NCBI GenBank assembly: GCA_948099385.1
Contig: CANUEZ040000193.1
Span: 1,314,501-1,378,500 of the forward strand
Source: Fasciola hepatica
Lineage: Eukaryota; Platyhelminthes; Trematoda; Plagiorchiida; Fasciolidae
Length of the DNA: 64,000 nt
Reading direction: 5' to 3'
A model generated the notes under the pieces. The model made no database searches. It had not been told where the DNA came from and saw only the letters and a program-made list of their open reading frames with translations. The position numbers and the translations under genes were made by a program. Below are positions 24,337-37,000 of the stretch, piece by piece. The first letter of the stretch is position 1. Each line of letters begins with the position of its first letter.

Positions 24337-27282
24337 ATGCGTTTGACTTCATTTGTATGCAAACCTTTATTAAGTCACACCGTCTACCGGGCCTTGGTAC
24401 CAATTTCGGCAGCTTCCAAGAACCTGTGGTGGAAATAGTTCTTATTGTATTCTATAATGTAATTACTGATGATATTCCAAGTAGTTCAATGTCTGGTTAG
24501 GATAAAATGTGAATTTTTGCGACAATTCGATCACTAGGTGTTGGTTGTTCGTCTACTCGGCTCATTTTACGAGCACATTTAACCAGTCAAAAACCAGTCA
24601 ACCAAGTAGTTTGTCAAATCATCTTTTTTAAAAATATTCGAGCAACTACAAACCCACTAAGTCGCTAGATAATAACCTCATTCTTCTCTGTGAAACGAGC
24701 TCACAAAACGAATGCTGATCGAATATTATGTCAGCAACAACTACAACACGCTATGGTGAACTTGAAATAATGTTTGTTTCGTCACGCAGCGAAACCAGTT
24801 GGTAAGTAATCAGACTTTTCGTTGTTTTGACTTTCTAAACACTTATTCTTGTCATGGATTCGTTTGGGCACATTGCCTCCAGTTACTTGTCACCGCAACT
24901 GGACATATACATCAGAAATAAACAAAACTGTCGTGTTTTATCTGCTTCTCGAAACATTTCGAATGATGAATATGAATTCTCCCTTTTAACACGAAAGGGT
25001 CACAAGACACATCAGATAACTTGGAGCAATGCAATATTGCAATTCAGTTCCATTCTCACAAAAGCATTCGGTATCTACAACTGTCTTCGAGCTACTCCAA
25101 TAGGATACATCTGTTCAATAATGAATTTTGCACGCCATCAGCTTACAATAAATCAAAGTCGATTCCAAAGTAACGAGCACAACATGCCTAATCCCCGGCT
25201 TTCTTTCTGAACAAAATTTTGTTCCTTTTAGGAAACAAAACAGCTCGCCGGCTTTCCTCAAATTCCATCAAGTGTTTTTCTCAGCTGTTGTTGATACGTG
25301 GTCAGCGAAGAGCACTTACTGGCGAGGTTTGAAAAATATAAATTCAACGATAAAATCCCATGTATCTCGTTCACCCACCTGGTGAACTATGGCATACCCG
25401 TTTCGCTTTTTGGAAATATTACATCAGAAATCCTCATCAGCATATGTAGGAATATAAATCGTGTGTATAACCACCATGTACTTCGAAGAACTCCGGCACA
25501 AACAATGTCTGGCCTCACAGCCCGATTGAAAAATAATAAACACCTTTGATTTGCACTGACAGCATAGGGACTATTGTACCAGATTACCACTACGCGAATG
25601 TGTGACATTTCTGGACAAGTTCCACACGATCAGATAAGATCTGAATGACTCTCTACTCTAGCAACTTATAGGGATGTCAAATATATCACTACGGTTGACA
25701 ATCGGAAGACTTCTGGTGAACATAAGAAGAAGTTCGTTTAACTGAATTTAAGGAAACTAGTTTATAAATCACAAACTGAATATGTATTTCCAGCCAGTAC
25801 CAATAAAAGCTCATCCAAGAACACAAGCAAAATATTGTTGGCTACTTGTAATGTAGACATGCACTGGCATCTCAGTCACCCCCTAATTAAATAAAACAAA
25901 TCGAATATAAATAGTTTTCCAACACCTAAGGTAAGGTTGTATTGGCTTGAATGCTTTTTGACATTCTCCGGTTGATTCGGGAAGAAGTTTAGAAAAGTTG
26001 GAGGAAATGATCAAAACCTTGCTTGATGTCAGTCACAGAATCGAATATAATCTTGGTCAAGCGGAACACGACAGGTGTGGCACGTTCACTTGATTTCCCT
26101 TCCGCTTCAAGTTTGTGGGGAAATAATGGAAATAATCATGGAGAGTAATAGAGTATACACGGCTCTGCCTTGAAATCCATGCAAATGCAATGTCCCGTCC
26201 ATACGCTTTTGAATGAAATCAGTATTACTTGCTTAATTAGACAAAACACTTGGTTGCTGCAAGTAAGTGAGATTATATTAGGTGTGTAGTTCAGAATCTC
26301 CTCCATAGAGATTAGGTGATTGTAGACTTCGTTCGACAGGACAAGAATATTCGCCTGCGAATGGTATATAATTTCGAGTAGGACATCATTTGAATTATTG
26401 GTTTACAATATTTGCAGCTGTTCAGCGTATACCATAATATGTTTGAGAACAATATTCGATTTTCTAGTTGCATGCTACAATAACAGTATCTCAGGTATTT
26501 AGACATTTCTGCTGAGAAATATATAAATCCAAACTATTCATTTTAAAGATCCGTTACTGGGAACACTTTGAATTGCAACATCGGTGGCCTATGACTTACT
26601 CAAGAGGATCAATGACCTCCACATGGAATTGCTTGGTGCAGCAGTCAGATTAAATGTGCATCTCGGAAGTGTAATTAAAAATGGGGAAATTCTGATTTAA
26701 CTTAGAATTCTTACAACCGGGAACATAACACACCTTGGTGTTATGAAGTTTCATTTACAACACTTCTTACAATGTTGATTTTTGTGAACAATTATACTAA
26801 AAACAATATTTTTTTACTGCAAACCTAAGTTTCTCATACATCTCAAGCGCAATAAATATAAAAAGTGATCAAATGAAATTCAGTGCAGAGGATATGATTC
26901 TGTGATGATTTGCATAAATGAAGTGTGGCCTATTTATGCAGTTGTGGTTTGGAGGTCTTTCTTCATGCGTATAAATGTATAAACTTTCATTATATTTAAC
27001 AGAAGCCAGGTATGTATCATTTTCGTTTTTTTTTGCATTATTCGTCAAGATATTCAGGTTTGCTTTCAAAGATCCCATGTGACATCGGTTAGAATTGTCC
27101 AGATTTCTGCTCAGCGAGCTTCGTCTGGATTGGCCAACCGAAACATTTAGTTGCATTATTATTTTTGTTTGGAGACAGTCATAATCAAGACTTGATTTTA
27201 TCTCATCTCCGACATGATGTTTCGTGTCTCATTCTGATAATTGCACCACACATTATCAGGCTTGGTCACCAACGGAACATTC

Positions 27283-30200
27283 AGCGTCTGAGGGAGTCCA
27301 CCGTGGGACTTTTGCTGTCGACTTAATCAGTTACATGGACAGAAACTTCTGCAATCAGAGCCTACTGGAAACAGATAATTTTTGGACCACTAGTGGAGTG
27401 TCTCCTGAATTTTGACGTTCCAATTTGGTTCCAACACGAAACCAACTGATTGGCTAACATTATGGGCCTGTATCTCGTACATGTCCCAAAATGTCTGGGC
27501 CCTTGTGATAGCAAAGAAAGTTATGAAAACGCAATAGTTTTTTAACTTGCATAACACGAGACAATTCACCTGAGTAATCCTTATCTTACTGATGCATACT
27601 TGTGGGTCTCATGATTTAAATATTGAGGTTGACACGACTGGAATGAGTCGCCCGTCAATGCCTTAGAATTCGTTAGCTGTCGTATACGTTGATCGGTGTC
27701 TATTTAAATATATCACACATTTAAACTCTGACTGCTCAGTGTTAGTCTTCTTTATGTGCATGACCATGGTCTCGATCAAATGATAAAAGACGCTTCTGAA
27801 GTGGGTACAAGGATTCAATAAAAATTGGTAAACAACTCCGACTCATTTGTCTACGTTAACTGGGTATCCAGTTTTGGGGATGCTTTGGTAAACGGAGCAG
27901 TGAATGATCATTGCTACCTATTCCTCATCCACGTACGGTGATGTCTTTACATTCTGCTGAGCCGTCACCGAGTGTGGGACTTGAGAGCGTCGTTCGGTTA
28001 ATTATATGTCCGTCGAGTACCGTCTTACTTTATTTTGTTTGTGTGAACCTGGAAACTTGGTCTTCTTAGTACATACATTAGTCGTGCTTCATCCCAGCCT
28101 GTGTTGACCAGTCAAATCAGGCCACTTGTCGAACAGCCTTGAGTGGCTCGATGCAGCTATACACTTGGATTCCCGCTTTTTCCTTGCAAATAACTTTCAC
28201 TCACATACTCAGATATTTGCATTTTCACTTGCATGCTTGTGATTGCGCATGTTGCCCACTGAATCGTATTTACATTACACCTAATGATAGGTGGGTTTGA
28301 CACACATAAAAATGTTCAAGGTTCGAGCTGCTTATTTTGTGAAATTAGCAAACTTCGAGTGCGACTCGAAGATTTGTCAAACACTGGCAAATTATCACTC
28401 ATTATGGAAGTGAAACCGGTAAAGTGATACATTTTGCCTTCCCAAACTGCAATAATTCTTTACATCCACCAAAGTGAGATGAATCGTTTCGTCATACCGT
28501 GAAATGTTTCCAATGGTAATACCCACAATTCACTTGGCAAAAAGAACGGAAGATGTCGGGGTTACACTCATGGTTTTCCAGTACTATTTCTGAATCGGAA
28601 TAATTTACAGTTGCATACCTAGTGCAGATGAGTGTCATGGAAACATTTTACCCACCCAAGTTGCATGCATTTTCACTTCGAAGGAAACTGGTCAAAACCG
28701 TGTAAGCATATGTGATGTACGATGAAGACCTAGTTTCCAGGTTCACAAAAATACAAACAAGTATGGTGCTAATGGACGGACACAATAATAAACCCAACTT
28801 AGTCCATGTGGCTATTACAATCAGATATGTCTTATTCGGAGTCCCGGTTTTCGGGCTGTGGTTGACTCCTCATGTCCGCTTCCACAGCAACTCTCTCTTC
28901 AGCTTACCGCGTGTGAATTATGTTTTGTGTCAGTGGTGTAGACCATCACAATATATTTTGTCGAGAAGTCACTACTGAGTATTCCAAAAAACACGCTGGT
29001 CACTCCTTCAACGATTTTGAAACATGCTTTAAACAGATGTCCCAAAATACAGAGTAACCGATAGGGAGAAGTGGTGACAATTTGTGAGGAGATGATAAGC
29101 ATCGGTAATTTCGGTCACGCGAATCCAAGGATCTGGCAAGTTCAGGTTAGTTTATTTATTTTAACCATCGATTCTGATGGATCTCGTGAACACCAACATC
29201 ATAACCATTCACTGTATTATTCCGGCTTTCCATATCTTGCTTCTATTTCATGAGCTGATCATTTCGTTGTGCTTGTCCCTTCAAAGTTGATAAATTAGTT
29301 AGTAAGACACGTGTGAATATACAGTAAGGTAGACAAAGCCAGCGAGACTACAGATTAAACTTGTTCTTTGTATTCTGCCTAGTAATATGATGAACGTATT
29401 ATCCGTGTCTGATCAGTAACTGTCAGTTTTGTTTCAATAAATTGTTTGAAACCATCAGATTTAAATGATAGATTCGTTAGTTGGTTATGTCGGAATGCAC
29501 GGTGATCAGCACTTGGTCCCAACTTTGACATACTGCGAGTGCCCCGGTGGTTGCGGAATTCTCCCATAGTTTTGTTTAGGTATCATTTCGTGTCATCTTG
29601 AAGAATGTTAGTAATATTGGTACATTCTGTTTGACTTTATTTTACAAAACTAAAGTCAATTGTACCAAATGTTGGCACAACCAAGCAATTCTAGTTGACC
29701 GTGAAGCCACTAAGATTCACGATCGACACCATCAATCCATATTTTTCTACTTCTGACCATGCCAATAATTTGGCGGGGTATTAGAACATATGAAATGTGT
29801 TTGGCAATAGAACCTGTCTGATATATAAGCCCGGTATCTCAATGTAAAGGTTACACGGTTTGGGGGTTGTAACCATTCACTGCAGGTAGTACCATCGGAT
29901 CAGTCAGAAGCGAAACTGCTTCAACAGCTGGATGACTGCAAAGCGCGGCCAGCCATTCGGATGCAAGACAGTTCCCCAACAGCTTGTTCCCTGTTGGGTT
30001 CTTCTAATGTGCAAAAACAGTCAACGAAGTAACAGGAAAAAATGTAGTACACACAGACAATGAATGTTTTCGTGTTTTCCCACTTTTATTAACCAAATTC
30101 ATCAAGTATAGTGAAAACGAAAGGTGGTTAGCTCAGTTTCTCCAGATAACATCCTCATTTTAAGGGCATCTGCATCCAGCTCTACTATATGACCCCTCAG

Positions 30201-31379
30201 TTACACAGTCAAATTGGCGCTTATGTTGTGCCTTAGAGAAGTGAAAGAATTATTGCTCAGTTCATTTGTCATAATGATTTGTTGCTAACTGTGCGCAGGT
30301 CAGTCGTAACAAATTGTCAGAACTGATGTGTGCAACCCGCAGAAAAGGTAATGGAATCTGGACTCGTGAACTTGAGCATTTTGGGCGTGTCAAACTTTCT
30401 CAGTGAAGTTCAAGAAATCTACCCAGTGATTTATTTCAGGCGAAAAGATCTGACTAGTTCTCGTAATAAACAATGGCCCTCTGTACGCAAAAACTATCAT
30501 GGAGATGACACGATTATTTGTAGTTCTCTTCATGCTTCGTAATTAAGGTGCGTTCTGTGGGGTTTTTCAGATATTTGCAAAGTGCTGAAATGCCCAACTT
30601 GAACAAAGGAAGATGAAATTCACCGAGAGTATTGTGCCAAGTTTGACTGAATAATGGCTACCACGGCAGTAATCAGTTTGGTAAAAGGTCTTTCATGTAC
30701 TTGCAAGAAGGGAAGAAGCGAATACTACGGAGGCAGTCCTGGGGTGTTAAAGCCATAGGCTCGCTTTATCCTATAAATGAGACGAGAGCGTTTTGTTTAC
30801 TCTTGTCTACGGCGTACGTGAAATATCCAGAAAATTAAACAGTAGGAATGGATGGATTGAAAACTATAAAAGTGTGTTCGGTAGGGGAGAGAGAGGTCTC
30901 TTTGGTCAGTGCTAAGGCAAATAAACATTTAGTTTCAACCGCTTTTGTGCGCAAAGTGCCGGCTGATGTATTATGACGAGCATCGCTCCACTGAATGCCA
31001 GCAGGTTTGACTTGGGACTGCACAATGACACCGTGAAATATTCAATCAGGTCAACCCCGTGACCTGATGCAATTAGATGTTTGCAACTGAAGAAGCTATA
31101 GGTTGGACATCATTCTCTTCAGTCGCATTGCGTTGAGTAGTTGAATTTGTCAACCATTCGGGTATGTGCTCCGACACTGTTTACGCCAAAGAGCGATCCG
31201 TCTTGCCGATGTATGCTCCACCGCAGTTGCAAGTGAACTGATGGACAGAACGTGAGACACAAGGATCAACAAGACTGTTCGAGGGATTTTCGAAGCTTGA
31301 CCCTTTGGTGGTCTGCAACAGACGTCATTACGCTACTGTCTATGAAAGCATTAGGGTTGAATTAAGTCTCCTATTCATT
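27283..31379 (-). repeat. 3.8-4.1 kb insertion in the left arm (Penelope-like, composite)
   Basis: Mirror of 48,387-52,214. Copy A has no such sequence at 2,066. The left copy is 269 bp longer than the right because the right lost 37 and 231 bp. Beyond the GIY-YIG region no domain was recognised. Frames 28,712-28,978 (+) and 29,379-29,567 (-) are identical in both arms. Confidence 0.75.
30911..31376 (-). pseudogene. Penelope-like GIY-YIG endonuclease remnant (left arm)
   Basis: Mirror of 48,390-48,855, with the same motifs (HQFTCNCGGAYIGKTDRSL) and stops. A minor difference downstream gives an open frame at 31,023-30,835 that is a shadow, not the true reading frame. Confidence 0.85.
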
Positions 31380-31653
31380 TGGTGAAATGCGTGATCAACT
31401 TTAAACGGCAAATTTATAAAAGCTTGCTTCCTCTCGACCGTGATTGACGAGACAAGACAATTCAAGACAAGAAGATTCTTTTATGCACCACCGTTGGTAG
31501 AATTCCAGTTTTCATGTACCCAAGTAATACATTCTCGAATTTCTGGGGGAACACAATCACTGCAAAGTATTGTGTTCTGATGAGTGACTGGTTCAGTCGA
31601 TCTTTAAGACACGATATAACAGTTTCGGGTATGTTTAAAAACCTTGCCAGGTA

Positions 31654-32643
31654 CGGCATTGTGGAACTGCTGCACGATCGGGAGCGTGCATGAAAATGTA
31701 TATATTTAGAATACGTGACAGAAGAAGAAGTGCATATAATTATGTGAGTAGAATCAGTGAATGATTCTGCGGATAGCTCATGAAAACTTTTACTGTGTTG
31801 AGAAATGATGAACTGAATGAATTGTTAGTCTGGTTAAGCCCCTACGGGAAGACAAACAGTTGAATGATATAGAAATTAGTTAGAAATCTTTCGATAACAG
31901 ACCTTTAAAAATGACAAGAGAGGCTAAGACCCAGTGGGGTACAACACATGAAAAAACAAAGCGTTTGATGATTTGTGTTGGTACAGAGTATAATTTGAGA
32001 TGTGGTACACAAGAAGACAACCGTCTGATATTGCAGAATTGGTGGCTTACATGCTGTGACCAGATGAGTTTTCAGTCCAGTATTACTCCTAGTTTCTTTA
32101 CTGAATCCGGCGATTCAGTTGCTTCCTATTATTTATTACTAGGGTGCAATAGTCAGTAAAATCGGAGTATGCGTCGCCTCTCACATGCGAGAACAGAATG
32201 TCTCCACATTGGGCGGGATGATCAGACAAATTGTTGATCTTGAGACATTCAGAAAGTTCTGCGATACCACCTTCGATGGTTGTGAAAGAGGAGTTACAGA
32301 AATATGGCGAGCGAAGAACGAGATTAACGACGTCATTATTAAAGAGGCTTTTGCCGTGGGTGTGGATGGAATGTATGGAGGCTGAAAACAGAAACTCTGA
32401 TAATATGGCACCTTGAGTAGAAATAACAAGAGAAGAGCTGGTGCCACTGTCAAAGGTGAAATGCTGACAGTTTCGGAAATAATGGTTCACCAGAAAAATG
32501 AGGGGGGGGGGGGTGCTCGACGCCTGAACTGAAGAGAAGCATGGGAAGCTCGTCCCCGTAGACACAATTAAAGGCGTCACTGCAGCCTACGAAGCAAATC
32601 CTAATTGCTTTGCTCTTTCTATCAAGTGAAGACAGAATGTAAT
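31654..32643 (-). pseudogene. CR1-like LINE, 3' RT remnant (left arm)
   Basis: This copy runs from the deletion junction at 32,639-32,643 to the LINE 3' end at about 31,654. The main frame (32,580-32,098) has FDSGTSSSLVISTQGAILS, FLFSASIHSIHTHGKSLF and a damaged catalytic box (NNDVVNLVL in place of YADD). It corresponds to 47,127-48,112 of the right arm. The endonuclease and first RT motifs are missing because of the deletion. Confidence 0.85.
32502..32513 (+). repeat. Homopolymer G12 (left) versus C9 (right, 47,256-47,264)
   Basis: The only length change inside the shared LINE RT frame is in this run: 12 bases on the left and 9 on the right. The difference is one codon, so the frame is kept. 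Confidence 0.9.
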
Positions 32644-33039
32644 GTCTTCAGAGAAACGACATATCTACTGATGGTTTCACACTCCCTACGTTCTTAGTAA
32701 AAAAACTGGCCCCATTCGAATGTACCATCTTATTGGATCACACAATATTAGTTCATGTGATATGACACAATAGTCGGCCACTACTCACATGAGGGGATGA
32801 AGTACTGAGCACTGGTATGGTCTCTTCCACTAAACAGTGACGTCGAATGGCCATCTGGTATTTCTTGATTCGAATAAATAAACTCCACGAAAGTCGAACT
32901 ATTGCTGTCTCTACTTCCATAACCTCCATTATTCCTTCAAACGACTTCGACTTCTCACATCTAACCACTGTGGAGGCGATGTCGCACATATTTTATGTAT
33001 ACTCACTAGCAAACAGCTGTGGGCTATTCCGATTTCTCT

Positions 33040-34039
33040 GACACTGTGTTCTAGGAAAGAGAGTGTTCGGCCTTCGAAACATCTCATTGTATCGATACGA
33101 ACAGACGGTTCATAGAAGATTCATGGTTATTATAACCACTTCCTCACATGAAAACCTATTGGTCCGATTTTTATTCCCGACCAGATTTTCTGCGATATTC
33201 CTCTGTTTGCACCAGAGTTGGCTGATTCCTTTACAGTCGGCTCCGTTAGCTGCTGGAAAACTGATTGGTTCATTAATCAGCTTCGGTTGCACTACTATTG
33301 CCTTCTAGTCTGGACAGTCGATGACGTAATGTCCCTCATTTCGGGTGAGAGATGAAGTGCTGTCTGCTCCGCGAACATTGGAGTCTGAGAACGAGGTCTC
33401 TGTCACTTTATTCACCCCGACCTCTAATGTTAGCAATCAAATAAATCATTACTCACCAGGCAACATCTTTGCAATTGTACCGTTTCCCGAAATATCAGAA
33501 TATTCACTTCCCTCATTTCTGTCGATAATCCCGGTAAAGTTCGATGCAGTGTGACTAGTATTTTCTCAGCTAAGTTCAGCTGATACAATCTTTTGTATGA
33601 AGGACTTGTTTCCTTGTGAAGTGGAAAATGAATGTTCCACAACGACCTCAATAGGCTGATCCTTCGAAAATCTGGTCGTACTACCAAAAATGCAATACAT
33701 GCTACCAGTTACAATCAAGCATCTCTCACGAATCACTATCAGGACGACACACGGTCAGTTTCTCGTTTACTCAACAGAAAAATGATAAACAACAGATCAG
33801 CATCTGACCACTGCTTACTGCTACAAATATCAGAGGGTGAGAAATACTGAATTTCTATTATTTAGGCGTTGTGTTCGTTAAGCTTTCCCGATTTCGATTC
33901 TTTCAATAATCTGGTGTGGCGAGGAAAAATGCTGTTGTTCATTCGGAGAAAAGGAATGCTGGCGAAATTTTACTCAGGGTTCATACAACGTATTTGAATG
34001 AAATACTCAACTGGTCCCTATTGTGTCCTCTGCTGAAAA

Positions 34040-34044
<5 letters not shown>
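33040..34044. other. Divergent pocket inside otherwise identical arms (left)
   Basis: Here the left arm aligns to 42,514-42,948 of the right arm at only roughly 80-85% over about 560 bp. Another 450 bp (33,600-34,044) have no counterpart and are replaced by (AT)n on the right. Both flanks are near-identical between arms. Confidence 0.7.

Positions 34045-34085
<41 letters not shown>
34045..34085. repeat. (AT)n microsatellite, left arm
   Basis: About 20 AT units, at the mirror position of the longer tract at 42,403-42,513. Confidence 0.95.
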
Positions 34086-34087
<2 letters not shown>

Positions 34088-37000
34088 ACGAATTACTGCT
34101 TCGCTTGTTATCGATACAAGATCATTCCTGTCTTGTTTATTTACTTCAAATATTGAATATTTGGAGGAATGCTTCTGTTATGGAGTTGTTACATTTGATG
34201 CGATTTCAATACATGAGGTATGAAATTATTATAATTCTACCCGGGTTGGAATGGGAAATCGGTCTCACCACAGCATACACATTTAGACTGTAGCTTTTCA
34301 ATAGGAATACGCGGAACAATCCATCTCGAGACTTTAGTCACATTCAGTTAAATTTAGTCGCATTTTTCTTTCAAAACGTTCACCAAGAATAACCACGTTG
34401 CAGATGTAATCTTGCCTATGGATCAGAATAGAATATGGTGCACTTTATCTATGCCATTTTCCTCTACGATTCCGACATTATTGTGCATTGGTAACTTCTA
34501 GACTTGTTGCATTCGGCCTACTTGAGGATATTTCTATCACCACGTTTATGATGAAAGCAGGGTGATTGTTTTCAGCTAAGCCACGGGGAAGGGGAGCACG
34601 AAAGTATAAGGTACACACCACCCGTGCTACTCCGATTCATGAAATATCAGGGAGTTTCAGAAATATCTTATCCAAATGGATCGGTTTCTTCGAAAACAGA
34701 ACACACGCAGCAGCTATTTAACGTCACTAAGGACACTACCTCAGATCAAGCTCATATATGATTCACATTGGAGCAAATGAATTTGTTGAAGCCGTATCAA
34801 CCAGATTACCAGGTTTATCCGCAGACAGACAAATTTCAGATGGACGATATTTGGGGGCAAATTTTTGTGAGGAAAATCTTCGAGAAATATTTCGTAGCTC
34901 TATTCAACATGTCTTGTACGCGCATCCAGAGTTCCATTTTCTCGAAATCATTTTCAAGGATGACACAGACAAACCAGCTGTGGGTATATTCCGCACCATA
35001 AAACAGACGGTGCATGGAAATTATTGGCCCTAATCTATATCCAAAGTAATACCTTCCAAAAACAGACCTTCCAGAAGTGTTGTCTCAACCGTATACAATA
35101 AGCGTTTTTACCTCTCGATATTCTACCCTGAGTTTTGAAACTTGACGTGATTGGTCGGTAGATGAAGCACTAAAATCATCCACCGACTCGCTGTTCTTAC
35201 AATGCACTAACCGGTTTACTAGCACACTTGCGATTTCCGGGAGTGAATGAACAAAATGCGTGTTGTCCACTCAATGAGGGTTTACATAGATTTCCGTCTT
35301 TGAGATTTTCCACCCTTATAAGCTTTCGAAAATACTTGTCACAGCAGACGTCTATTGTGAATGTCGAAATCAGAAGTTAACTGGAAAGTTACGGTCAGTC
35401 GTGGTATTTGTAATTATCAAATGTGTGCGGCAAGTTCATTATCCGGTTGAAAAAGCAGTACAATCCACTGTGACACACCGGAAAATTCTACATGGTAAAC
35501 TAGCCATCCTTCGGTATACGTATGACACTATTCTGCTCTAAATTGCGAAAGATTTTGAGAAAAGTGTTGTTGAAAATTTAGGTTTCAGCTGACGATCATT
35601 TTCTTATGCACTCTATCACTGTGTCTGCCTTTTACTAACTGATTCGGATAGAACATAAATAGAGAAAATATAAAAACCTCATATAATGAATTATAATTCA
35701 GAAATAATACCTACTCAGACCACAATCGGAATTCTCGCCGTATAATTTTACTTCGCTAAAGCAAATGTGTTCTGCCAGACGAACTCTTCTGTTTTGGTGA
35801 GACCAATAAAGCACCAGAGCAGATTAATCAAACCTTTGACCTTGGTCTGCCATCATTTTTATTGGCCTGTGTCTGTGGTAACCAAGTACAACGGAACCGA
35901 TTTATAAAAACTCATTAGAAGATTGAACGTGAATTGCTAAGAACAACCACGGAAAACTTGAACTCCAGGACTAACATGAATATGAAAATTTCGAAGGCAT
36001 CTTCTATTGAAAAACACAAAAACAAAATCAAGAGCCCCGTGTAGCTGAATAATAGCTATCTGCAATAAATCATTTATTTGAACCTCTGGATTGAAAGGAT
36101 CGCGGGTACCATCCACTTGAATGCTGGAAGGTGCTCGGAACTTTTGATGGTGAAGATTTTTCGTTTTACCGACGGTGTAGCAGGGATTATGAAAGATCTT
36201 TTCAAGGGGTTTTGCTTGGTTCATTGGTTTCTAAGAGGATGCTAAGCGAACGAGAACTAGATGATAAACTGTCACTGTTTCACCGCAAAAGAATTCAACT
36301 AGATGCTAAACTGCTAGTTTCTCACCCCAAACTCTTTTGAATAGTAAGGAACGTGCACTGACGAAGAGCCCATCATTAAAATCACAAGATGATTCTTCGA
36401 AAGTTGATTCGTCGGTTAGTCTATGTTCACCTACCGATCGAAGACATGTAGTCCGATGTTTTGATTTATATTATAAGTTATAGTATCTGGATGCAGGGAA
36501 ATAAGTTTCTCGAGAGCCTTCCAAACTAGACTACAGTGAAAATATAAACGAAGACTGTCCATATGTGGGGGTGGATGGGTGGTAGAGGACCGCATACTTC
36601 TGTCGAACGAACGACAGCAACCGCGAAAGTGGTCGTGTGATCCCAAGGGAATGGTTTCCTCTCATCCAGACACGACTATTCTACTCACACCAGTCAGCCT
36701 ATCCTATCGCTTGAAGATGGCCTCCGTGAACTTCAGGTCATCTAGAAAAGCGTTCGAGCTCTGGTGGACACCATTGCATGCGGTCACTAGAATAAGCTTT
36801 CTTAGTTGCTTTTGTTTCACAATATTGGAACAGAGAGTTGTGGATAAACATTTCTTCATGTGTACATGCAGAGCTTCAAAGTGGAACCATAACTGTAAAA
36901 CAGCTTGGATTCGCTTTGTAGGATCCCGCGTTTGATCAAATGCCAAGGAACCACTCAACAACATCAGTGACACAGGAGGGAATAGCACAAGAGCAATCCT

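Larger units (their letters stand above)
19206..25241. repeat. 6-kb block in the left arm, absent from copy A
   Basis: Copy A reads straight across this site (4,107/4,108), while the left arm has about 6.0 kb between the words GAAGCAAG and AGCTCGCC. The two sides share only a 2-base overlap, so this is either an insertion in the ancestor of the arms or a deletion in copy A by microhomology. No transposon protein was recognised. Several frames, such as 24,854-25,210 (118 codons), are identical or nearly so in both arms. Exon-like segments lie at 23.7-24.3 kb. Confidence 0.75.
13945..35365 (-). repeat. Left arm of a giant palindrome
   Basis: The arm is the reverse complement of the right arm, 41,100-62,085. 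Examples of mirrored landmarks are 35,085-35,270 with 41,197-41,382 (identical), 26,041-26,160 with 53,337-53,456 (identical over 120 bp), 24,854-25,210 with 54,286-54,642, and 14,977-15,180 with 60,846-61,049 (clearly diverged). The inner two thirds are near-identical, while the outer few kb are about 90-95%. Indels between arms occur at 15.36-17.87, 21.3-23.5, 30.34-30.73, 32.64 and 33.04-34.05 kb. Homology fades at 13,945 outside and about 35,365 inside. Confidence 0.95.

Noticed and set aside
25298..25549. 83-90 codon frame present in all three copies (also 4,070-3,798 and 54,198-53,947)
   Set aside because: The differences between copies are mostly amino-acid changing, the opposite strand is open too, and no domain is recognised, so it is probably a neutral frame.
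31577..31610. CTGATGA followed by a good GACTG/CAGTC hairpin
   Set aside because: The next word is GATC instead of GAAA, and no stem I or III is present, so chance is more likely.
33916..34293. Open frames with long Tyr-Ile runs here and at 973-1,398, 39,980-40,273, 42,371-42,584 and 44,897-45,455
   Set aside because: They are translations of (AT)n microsatellites and have no coding support.
35937..36224. Minus-strand frame with a faint likeness to RNase P subunit proteins
   Set aside because: The likeness is limited to a few hydrophobic positions and is not enough to name a family.
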